The notes under the pieces are model-generated. The model made no database searches. It saw only the letters and a list, made by a program, of their open reading frames with translations, and was not told where the DNA came from. Below are positions 1 through 4,661 of a DNA stretch of 5,227 nucleotides, piece by piece (the stretch's first letter is position 1; each line of letters begins with the position of its first letter). The DNA is from Pseudomonadota bacterium (GTDB taxonomy: Bacteria > Pseudomonadota > Alphaproteobacteria > Rhizobiales > Tepidamorphaceae). Location of the stretch: the NCBI GenBank assembly GCA_023435545.1, contig JAEYRQ010000332.1:1-5227 (forward strand), read 5' to 3'. The position numbers and the translations under genes were made by a program.

Positions 1-142
1 GTCCTAGACGTTGCGGTGCGCATTGCCGAGAGCAATGGCCCGCGCTCGCCTTGGACGCGGTGTCTAGGGCCGGTGATACTGTTCGGCGTGCATGCGTCCA
101 GTTGCGCCCGGCGGATGGCGCCGTGGATAGCTGGGTAACAAC
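1..142. other. Left edge: no confident gene; two open + frames
   Basis: No recognisable protein is seen here. Two + frames are open from the window edge. One runs from base 1 to a TAA at 136-138, 4 bp before the next gene's ATG. The other runs from base 3 to a TAA at 159-161, which would overlap the next gene by 19 bp. Either could be the 3' tail of an upstream gene, but both translations are rich in Arg, Cys and Trp and resemble no family I know, so neither is called as a CDS. The stretch also holds the nested inverted repeats listed separately. Sequence to the left of the window would decide. Confidence 0.3.
3..68. repeat. Nested inverted repeats (possible structured element)
   Basis: CCTAGAC at 3-9 is matched by its exact reverse complement GTCTAGG at 62-68. 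Inside this pair, CATTGC at 21-26 and GCAATG at 32-37 form a second perfect 6-bp stem around a 5-nt loop. A transcript could fold as a long stem enclosing a hairpin. There is no T-tract after the outer stem, so it is not an intrinsic terminator. It could be an RNA structure, a protein-binding site, or chance in GC-rich DNA. Confidence 0.3.
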
Positions 143-943
143 ATGGACCAAGCACACTTAATCGCAGAGCTAGAGGGTGCGCTTGCCAGCATCCGGCGAG
201 ATCATGACGGCATGCGCCAACAGCAGGAGGACCTTCTGCGGCAATACGGGGCTGCCGTCTCCGGCGAAATCGTCGGGTCGTTGGAATGGCTTGACGAGTT
301 GATCGAGGTGGCCCGCGTTCACCTTCCGGCCCTGCTTCAGGACCACAGCGGCACAAGCCCGGAGGATCTGGTTTCGCTCGCCGCGAAACTGTCTCCGGGT
401 GGCGCCCATACGGGCGGGTGGTTCGCTCTCGAATTGATTGGGTTGGGGCTTTCTTGGCAGGTAGACCCGCACCTGCTGGCTGCGATGATCGCCTACAATT
501 GGAGCGGTGGGAAGGCCGGGTTTCAGTTCCTCCCGGATCCTGCCCAAGTCGACGCCGACATATACGAATCGGACGCGTATTGCCTGCTTGAGCTACTGGA
601 CGCCGGAGGCGCGCCGCATTCGGTTCTGACCGGCAAGGACAGGCAGTTCTTTGATAGCCTTCCCGAGCGGTTGACCGTCTATCGTGGGGCTAGCGGGATC
701 GATGCCGATATGGCAGCGCGGGGGCTCTGCTGGACGACGAACCGGCGGATGGCCGAATGGTTCGCTGTCCGGCTGGCAGACCCGGATGCGGGCAAGATGC
801 CCGTCGTCGTGTCGGCCCGCTGCCGTAAGGACGCCGTTCGCTTGGTCAATGCCGCCGAGCGGGAGGTTGTCGTCGCCCCCTGGAGGGTCCGGCAGATCAA
901 GTGTCGTCGAACGTCCATGTTCACGAGACCGGAGTTCGACTGA
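143..943 (+). CDS. ADP-ribosyltransferase-like protein (R-S-E type motifs)
   Basis: The 266-residue product has no signal peptide or membrane segment, so it is probably cytoplasmic or delivered by another route. Residues 1-65 are helical and charged, with possible coiled-coil character. Residues 72-170 form a middle region I do not recognise. The C-terminal third carries the ADP-ribosyltransferase signature: Y180-R181-G182, then W197-T198-T199 within a GLCWTTNRRMAEWFA segment, then a strand PVVVSARCRKDAV, and finally E239-R240-E241 followed by VVV. R181, T198/T199 and E241 would be the NAD-binding Arg, the STS-like strand and the catalytic Glu. Similar C-terminal domains occur in uncharacterised phage and island proteins (general family knowledge, not a search result). 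The ATG at 143 is the only early start, since the frame has a stop at 128-130; no strong ribosome-binding site precedes it. TTA/CTA leucine codons at residues 6, 10 and 151 are unusual for this GC-rich locus. The target is unknown, and the enzymatic role is inferred from motifs only. Confidence 0.7.
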   Translation: MDQAHLIAELEGALASIRRDHDGMRQQQEDLLRQYGAAVSGEIVGSLEWLDELIEVARVHLPALLQDHSGTSPEDLVSLAAKLSPGGAHTGGWFALELIGLGLSWQVDPHLLAAMIAYNWSGGKAGFQFLPDPAQVDADIYESDAYCLLELLDAGGAPHSVLTGKDRQFFDSLPERLTVYRGASGIDADMAARGLCWTTNRRMAEWFAVRLADPDAGKMPVVVSARCRKDAVRLVNAAEREVVVAPWRVRQIKCRRTSMFTRPEFD

Positions 944-963
944 CGGCAACCAACCGGCAGACA

Positions 964-975
964 TGCCAATTGGCA
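964..975. repeat. Perfect 12-bp palindrome
   Basis: TGCCAATTGGCA reads identically on both strands. It lies 20 bp after the stop codon of the ADP-ribosyltransferase-like gene and 7 bp before the terminator stem. It could be an operator-like protein-binding site or part of the 3' untranslated structure. About one such palindrome is expected by chance in a window of this size. Confidence 0.35.
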
Positions 976-982
976 CCTCTAG

Positions 983-1008
983 GCCCCGGACCAGCGCCGG
1001 GGCTTTTT
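983..1008 (+). terminator. Intrinsic (rho-independent) terminator
   Basis: GCCCCGG at 983-989 pairs perfectly with CCGGGGC at 997-1003 around a 7-nt loop, followed directly by five T at 1004-1008. It lies 39 bp after the stop of the ADP-ribosyltransferase-like gene and should end that transcript. In the opposite direction the stem is not followed by a T-tract, so it should not work as a terminator for the minus-strand tRNA. Confidence 0.88.
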
Positions 1009-1050
1009 CGTTGTGGGTAGGGTTGTTGTCAGAGTTTGGTAGATTTCGAA

Positions 1051-1070
1051 AAATCAATAGAAATCAATCG
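1051..1070. repeat. Tandem 10-bp direct repeat in A/T-rich junction
   Basis: AAATCAATAG at 1051-1060 is followed at once by AAATCAATCG at 1061-1070, so 9 of 10 bases match. The repeats sit in the only clearly A/T-rich patch of the window (about 1041-1083), 14 bp beyond the encoded CCA end of tRNA-Ser. Just before them, GATTT at 1042-1046 and AAATC at 1051-1055 form a 5-bp stem with a CGAA loop (UUCG on the tRNA-transcribed strand). Adjacent short direct repeats beside a tRNA 3' end suggest arm-type integrase-binding sites, but this is inference. The small UUCG hairpin could also help stop or process the tRNA transcript. Confidence 0.4.
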
Positions 1071-1084
1071 CTTACTGCAATAAC

Positions 1085-1174
1085 TGGCGGATGGGGTGGG
1101 ATTCGAACCCACGAGACGGTCTCCCGCCTGCCGGTTTTCAAGACCGGTGCCTTCAACCACTCGGCCACCCATCC
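1085..1174 (-). tRNA. tRNA-Ser (anticodon UGA)
   Basis: A complete class II tRNA read on the minus strand. The acceptor stem GGATGGG pairs perfectly with CCCATCC, followed by discriminator G and an encoded CCA at 1085-1087. The D arm contains GAGTGGTTGAA. The anticodon stem CCGGT/ACCGG encloses the loop CTTGAAA with anticodon TGA (complement of 1138-1140). A long variable arm of the serine type follows, and the T stem GTGGG/CCCAC encloses TTCGAAT. The mature length is 90 nt including CCA. It decodes UCA and, by wobble, other UCN serine codons. It is transcribed away from rlpA. Its 3' end faces the suspected integrated region, and tRNA 3' ends are common integrase targets. Confidence 0.97.
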
Positions 1175-1344
1175 TGCTAGCGATTTCAACCGCCTAGCAG
1201 ACTTCCCCGACCGGCGAAACCCCGTACCAGGTAGTATCGGTCGAGCGAGATCGCTACCACCGGGCTGCAACAGCGCCGGGGACACGATCGACGACGGCCG
1301 CCCAGTATGCTTCGCGCTGGCCCGTTGGGGGCCGGCGGGGGTCA

Positions 1345-1364
1345 TCCGTCAGCGAATTGACGGA
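1345..1364. repeat. Inverted repeat with 7-bp arms
   Basis: TCCGTCA at 1345-1351 and TGACGGA at 1358-1364 are exact reverse complements separated by 6 bases. The right arm runs into GACCGGTC at 1363-1370. Arm length and spacing suit a dimeric regulator site or a small hairpin. With no T-tract it is not a terminator. Confidence 0.35.
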
Positions 1365-1410
1365 CCGGTCGGAACGGCACGAATGGGCGGTTGGAATCGT
1401 GGACCGGTCC
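1362..1410. repeat. Two copies of palindromic GGACCGGTC
   Basis: GGACCGGTC occurs at 1362-1370 and again at 1401-1409, where it extends to the perfect 10-bp palindrome GGACCGGTCC (1401-1410). The copies start 39 bp apart in the non-coding region. Paired palindromes could be regulator-binding sites, but GC-rich sequence of this kind recurs easily by chance. Confidence 0.3.
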
Positions 1411-1544
1411 GCACCCGCCGGTCCCGGCCTCGGGCGCCCCGCCTCGATATCGATGGCACTCTGCCGCAGTTAGGCCGCATTTTCGGCCGACCAACTCTGA
1501 ATCGGTCCTCGGCGTCCGGCGGCTCGATGGGGTTCGCCGCGGCC

Positions 1545-1574
1545 TTGGCAGCGCGGTTTACCGCACTGTAAGGT
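1545..1574 (+). promoter_or_regulatory. Candidate promoter for rlpA and downstream genes
   Basis: TTGGCA at 1545-1550 resembles a -35 box. TAAGGT at 1569-1574 is a weak -10 match with an 18-bp spacer. The spacer contains the inverted repeat GCGGT (1553-1557)/ACCGC (1560-1564), which could be an operator. Transcription from here would leave an rlpA leader of roughly 75-80 bases. The assignment rests on motif resemblance and position only; alphaproteobacterial -10 boxes are weakly conserved. Confidence 0.3.
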
Positions 1575-1578
1575 CATT

Positions 1579-1626
1579 ATGGCAGAGTCGTCGCGGAGGT
1601 CGCGGGGGAGGCGGCAACGGCCCTGA
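1579..1626 (+). CDS. Possible 15-codon leader ORF, arginine-rich
   Basis: An ATG at 1579 preceded by TAAGG (1569-1573) at a workable distance opens a 15-codon frame rich in Arg and Ser, ending at a TGA at 1624-1626, 32 bp before the rlpA start. The same TAAGG overlaps the proposed -10 box, so both readings cannot be fully right: if transcription starts near 1580 this frame would be leaderless or absent. It is recorded only because of its start context, and chance is the likelier explanation. Confidence 0.12.
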   Translation: MAESSRRSRGRRQRP

Positions 1627-1658
1627 AGGGGGGCCGGTGCCGGAGCGGACGGGGTAGA

Positions 1659-2654
1659 ATGACGGGACGGGGATCAATCGGCTCGTGGGCGGCAGTGCCC
1701 CTGGACGGGCAGCGGGAGCAGGCTTCCGGCCGCTTCGGGTCGCGATTGTATGCCTGTGCCGCAGTCGGTGTCGCCGCGGCTGCGCTTGCCGGATGCAACG
1801 CCACCACCGCCAACAACAAGTACGGTGTCACCGCCAGCCCGCGTGTCGTCGCCTTCGGCGAGCCGGTACCCAGCGGCGGCGGCAGCTACAAAGTGGGGAA
1901 GCCCTACCGGATCGCCGGAAAGACCTACGTGCCGCGCGAGGAGCCTGGCTACGATCAGGTCGGCCTTGCGTCGTGGTACGGGGCAGATTTCCACGGCCGC
2001 AAGACCGCCAATGGCGAGGTCTTTGATTCCACGTCGCTGTCCGCGGCCCATCCCACGCTTCCGCTGCCGACCTATGCCCGGGTCACCATTCTGGACAACG
2101 GCAAGTCCGGCGGGGTTCGGATCACCGACCGGGGGCCGTTCGCGCACAACCGGCTGATAGACCTGTCCAAGCGAACCGCCGAGGTGCTCGAATTCAAGCA
2201 CATGGGCACCGCAAAGGTGCGCGTCCAGTATGTCGGTGCCGCGCCGCTCGAAGGCAATGACGGGCAGTGGCTGACGACGACGGTCCGGAACGACGGCCAG
2301 GCGGTTGCGCCGGTGATGATCGCGGCTGCGCCGCAGGCTCCCTCCCAGGCGCAGGCCCAGGTGGCCGCACTCGATGCCGGCGCCACGGCGTCGCAGGGGA
2401 TGCCGCCTCCGCCGCCGATGGGATTTGCCCAGCCGCCGCAAGCCGCCTTCGGCGCCGTTCCCGCTTCGGACGTGCCGGTCCCGAAGACCCCGGTCGGCGG
2501 CAACGTCACCTATCGGTGGGTCTCGGGTTATGCCTCTCCCGCGACACCGGAGAGCGAAGTCGCCAGGGCCTTCGCGGCTTTCGATGGCCCGCGCGACCTG
2601 GTACTGGTGATCTCCTCCGGCCCGGCGACGGCCGAAATCCGTCCGCTGCGCTAG
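1659..2654 (+). CDS. rlpA: RlpA-like septal/endolytic peptidoglycan transglycosylase lipoprotein
   Basis: A lipoprotein with a double-psi beta-barrel; RlpA family members cleave denuded (peptide-free) glycan strands, typically at the division septum. A basic n-region (R25, R29) leads to the hydrophobic stretch 31-45 and lipobox L43-A44-G45 with lipidated C46. The RlpA domain covers about 100-193: GLASWYG (102-108), FHGRKTANGE (111-120), AAH with H131, and VRITDRGPF (153-161) with D157, followed by RLIDLS. The family's conserved Glu, His and Asp (E120, H131, D157) are all present. Residues 215-285 are Ala/Pro/Gln-rich with a five-proline run. No SPOR domain is recognisable in the last 50 residues; a different segment, VTYRWVSGYASP onward, takes its place. 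The ATG at 1659 is supported by GGGG at 1651-1654, though the n-region is long and later GTG/TTG starts are possible. It is first in the + strand cluster, with the Dac gene 84 bp downstream. Confidence 0.92.
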   Translation: MTGRGSIGSWAAVPLDGQREQASGRFGSRLYACAAVGVAAAALAGCNATTANNKYGVTASPRVVAFGEPVPSGGGSYKVGKPYRIAGKTYVPREEPGYDQVGLASWYGADFHGRKTANGEVFDSTSLSAAHPTLPLPTYARVTILDNGKSGGVRITDRGPFAHNRLIDLSKRTAEVLEFKHMGTAKVRVQYVGAAPLEGNDGQWLTTTVRNDGQAVAPVMIAAAPQAPSQAQAQVAALDAGATASQGMPPPPPMGFAQPPQAAFGAVPASDVPVPKTPVGGNVTYRWVSGYASPATPESEVARAFAAFDGPRDLVLVISSGPATAEIRPLR

Positions 2655-2738
2655 CACCTCCAGCAGCGCCCGCGCCCTCGACGAGCCTGGCGCGGCTTGC
2701 TATCACGGTTCCGACACCGAACGGATGCCAACCGTGAC

Positions 2739-3977
2739 ATGTCTGCGCACCGGACAGCCCAAACCTATCGTCGCAGCCGCACGTCCCGTGGCGGCAGCCG
2801 GATATTCGTCGCGCTTCTTCTGCTGGTGCTTGCCACGTCGTTTCCCCTGCGGGCGCAGCCGCTGGAGACCGCCGCACCCTCGGCCTACATGATTGACGAT
2901 GCCACCGGCACCATCCTGATCAGCAAGGAGCCGGATGCGGCGCTGGCACCGGCCAGCATGGCCAAGCTGATGACGCTGGAATTGGCGTTCCATGCAATCA
3001 AGGAAGGGCGGCTGTCGCTCGACGACGAGTTCTTCATCTCCGAGAACGCCTGGCGGCGCGGTGGCGCGCCGTCGCGTACCTCGACGATGTTCGCCGCGGT
3101 GAAATCCAACGTGAGGCTGGAGGATCTGCTGCGCGGCATCATGGTCCAGAACGCCAACGACGCCTGTATCGCCATCGCCGAAGGAATGGCGGGCAGCGAG
3201 ACCGCCTTCGCAGCGCTGATGAACGAGCGGGCGCGCGAGCTCGGCCTCACCCACAGCGAGTTCGTCAACTCTACCGGCCTGCCGGAGCGCGACGGCGGCC
3301 GGCAGACGATGTCGGTGCGTGACCTGGTGACGCTCGCCCGTCACCTGATCAAGGAGTATCCGGACCTGTATCGGCTGTTCTCCGAACCCGAATTCACCTG
3401 GAACAAGATTCGCCAGACCAACAAGAATCCGCTGGTCGGGCAGACAATCGGTGTGGACGGGCTGCTGCCGGGCTACGACGAGGCCGACGGCTACGGCATG
3501 ATCGCCTCGGCAGTCTCCGACGGCCAGCGGATCATCGTCGCCGTCAACGGTCTGAAGAGCAGCAACGAGCGCTACGCCGAAGTGCAAAAGCTCATCGGCT
3601 GGGCGACCCGTTCCTTCGAGAAGCTGCCGCTGTTCAAGGCTGGAGAACCGGTCGGTGCGATCGCGGTCTATGGCGGCGATATCGGCAACGTGCCCGTCGC
3701 CGGCCACGACTCGATCGAGGTGCTGATTCCGCGAGGCGTGAGGTCGAAGCTCAGGGCACGCATCGTCTATATGGGGCCATTGCGCGCCCCGGTGGCGGAA
3801 GGCCAGCGCGTCGGCGAGTTCCAGGTCTTCAACGAGGATCAGCTCATCGGCACGGCACCGGTCTTTGCCACGCGCGACGTGGAGGTCGGTCCGCTCTACA
3901 GCCGCGCGCTCGATGCGGCCTTTCAGATGGTGGTCGGCCTGATCCATTCCGGCGTCGACGCCGCCACCAGCCGATAA
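2739..3977 (+). CDS. D-alanyl-D-alanine carboxypeptidase family protein (PBP5/DacA type), altered active site
   Basis: A penicillin-binding protein of peptidase family S11; active members remove the terminal D-Ala from peptidoglycan pentapeptides in the periplasm. From the ATG at 2739 the product is 412 residues. An Arg-rich n-region and hydrophobic segment 22-35 precede a likely cleavage after LRA (about residue 39). The catalytic domain spans about 43-295: S73-M-A-K76 is the intact nucleophile motif, and QNANDACIAIAEG (137-149) aligns with the SxN region. The PBP5 C-terminal beta domain covers about 296-385, followed by an amphipathic tail (386-405) suited to membrane attachment. Two motifs are off: SxN reads N138-A-N140, and the KTG expected after VDG reads L243-P244-G245. 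DD-carboxypeptidase activity is therefore doubtful. A TTG at 2697 would add 14 residues; the ATG was preferred because it gives a normal signal peptide. No terminator separates it from rlpA, and tmk begins 12 bp after its stop. Confidence 0.9.
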   Translation: MSAHRTAQTYRRSRTSRGGSRIFVALLLLVLATSFPLRAQPLETAAPSAYMIDDATGTILISKEPDAALAPASMAKLMTLELAFHAIKEGRLSLDDEFFISENAWRRGGAPSRTSTMFAAVKSNVRLEDLLRGIMVQNANDACIAIAEGMAGSETAFAALMNERARELGLTHSEFVNSTGLPERDGGRQTMSVRDLVTLARHLIKEYPDLYRLFSEPEFTWNKIRQTNKNPLVGQTIGVDGLLPGYDEADGYGMIASAVSDGQRIIVAVNGLKSSNERYAEVQKLIGWATRSFEKLPLFKAGEPVGAIAVYGGDIGNVPVAGHDSIEVLIPRGVRSKLRARIVYMGPLRAPVAEGQRVGEFQVFNEDQLIGTAPVFATRDVEVGPLYSRALDAAFQMVVGLIHSGVDAATSR

Positions 3978-3989
3978 TCCGCATTGCGT

Positions 3990-4661
3990 ATGGAACGGGG
4001 CCGCTTCATCACCTTCGAGGGCGGGGAGGGGACCGGAAAGAGCACGCAGATCGGCCGGCTCGTCGAACGGCTGCGAGCCTGCGGGGTTGAGGTCGTGCAG
4101 ACGCGCGAGCCGGGAGGGACGCCGGGCGCCGAGATCATTCGCCGTGCGGTGATGTCGGGAAAGGTGGCCGACCTCGGTCCGTTCGCGGAGGCGCTGATGA
4201 TGAACGCCGCGCGGGACGACCACCTCAATGAACTCGTGCGTCCGGCGCTGGCAAAGGGCGAATGGGTCGTCTGCGACCGCTTCGCCGATTCCACGCGTGC
4301 CTATCAGGGCGCCCTCGGCGGGGTAGAACCGCAGGTGTTGGCCGCGCTGGAGGACTCGGTGGTGGGCGACACCAGGCCGGATCTGACGCTCATCCTGGAT
4401 CTGGATCCGGAGATCGGTCTGGCCCGTGCCCGGGCACGCACCCGTGCCGAAGGAGGGAGGAGCGACCGCTTCGAGGACGAGGACCTGGCGACCCACCGCC
4501 GGCTTCGTCAGGCCTTCCTGGACATCGCCGCGGCCGAACCGGACCGCTGCGTGGTGATCGACGCGTCGGGCGAAATCGACGAGGTGACCGAGCGCGTGTG
4601 GGACGTGGTCAGCCGTCGTTTAGGCATCGAGGCCGCCGGCCGGGCGGAGCAGGGCGCGTGA
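3990..4661 (+). CDS. tmk: Thymidylate kinase (dTMP kinase)
   Basis: Phosphorylates dTMP to dTDP with ATP in the cytoplasm, an essential step of dTTP synthesis. The product is 223 residues, a normal length for the family. The P-loop is GGEGTGKST (11-19), preceded by the typical RFITFE. TREPGGT (38-44) and the dTMP-binding DRFADST (96-102) followed by AYQG (104-107) are present. The lid is Arg-rich, RARARTRAEGGRSDRFE (about 146-162). No Arg in the P-loop variable position and Arg residues in the lid point to the type II (E. coli-like) form. The ATG at 3990 was chosen over a TTG at 3984 because it gives the usual short lead into the first strand; no strong ribosome-binding site is seen, so translation may be coupled to the upstream gene, which ends 12 bp before. 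The stop overlaps the holB start by 4 bp. It has one TTA leucine codon (residue 211). Confidence 0.97.
   Translation: MERGRFITFEGGEGTGKSTQIGRLVERLRACGVEVVQTREPGGTPGAEIIRRAVMSGKVADLGPFAEALMMNAARDDHLNELVRPALAKGEWVVCDRFADSTRAYQGALGGVEPQVLAALEDSVVGDTRPDLTLILDLDPEIGLARARARTRAEGGRSDRFEDEDLATHRRLRQAFLDIAAAEPDRCVVIDASGEIDEVTERVWDVVSRRLGIEAAGRAEQGA

Larger units (their letters stand above)
1..1084. mobile_element. Possible end of an element integrated at tRNA-Ser
   Basis: This is an inference from context. The region lies on the 3' side of the tRNA-Ser gene, which is where phages and genomic islands sit after integrating into a tRNA 3' end. It carries an accessory-type gene with codon use unlike the core genes to the right, its own terminator, and an A/T-rich junction with short tandem repeats next to the tRNA. 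No integrase, phage structural gene or second attachment copy lies within the window; these would have to be further left. It could equally be an old island remnant or an ordinary strain-variable gene. The left limit is unknown. Confidence 0.35.
1175..1658. other. Gene-free region between tRNA-Ser and rlpA
   Basis: No convincing protein-coding gene is seen in these 484 bases. The open frames here run antisense through the tRNA or have Arg/Gly/Pro-rich translations of the kind GC-rich non-coding DNA produces. It must hold the promoter of the tRNA (leftward) and probably that of rlpA (rightward). Visible structure includes an inverted repeat TGCTAG (1175-1180)/CTAGCA (1194-1199) in the tRNA 5' leader, and a hairpin GGCCG (1473-1477)/CGGCC (1484-1488) without a T-tract. 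The palindrome TCGATATCGA lies at 1444-1453. No known riboswitch or small-RNA family is recognised. Confidence 0.6.

Noticed and set aside
1051..1070. Tandem repeat considered as a CRISPR or longer satellite array
   Set aside because: There are only two 10-bp units, with no spacers and no further copies nearby.
1473..1488. Hairpin GGCCG/CGGCC considered as a terminator
   Set aside because: The stem is only 5 bp and no T-tract follows on either strand.
684..1571. Plus-strand open frame of 295 codons
   Set aside because: It overlaps the ADP-ribosyltransferase-like gene out of frame, crosses the terminator, and runs antisense through the whole tRNA-Ser.
1391..1657. 88-codon plus-strand frame ending just before rlpA
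   Set aside because: Its translation is Arg/Gly/Pro-rich with no domain or convincing ribosome-binding site, as expected of non-coding GC-rich DNA.
1674..2657. Minus-strand open frame of 327 codons opposite rlpA
   Set aside because: It mirrors rlpA, whose barrel motifs are unmistakable. The antisense translation is low-complexity Arg/Gly-rich.
2655..2738. Gap between rlpA and the carboxypeptidase gene checked for a terminator or separate promoter
   Set aside because: No stem with a T-tract and no convincing promoter pair was found, so the genes are treated as a likely single transcript.
2703..4496. Long minus-strand open frame (597 codons) opposite the carboxypeptidase and tmk genes
   Set aside because: It is antisense to two well-supported genes with clear family motifs; long antisense frames are usual in GC-rich DNA. 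Its translation is Arg/His/Gly-rich and resembles no family.
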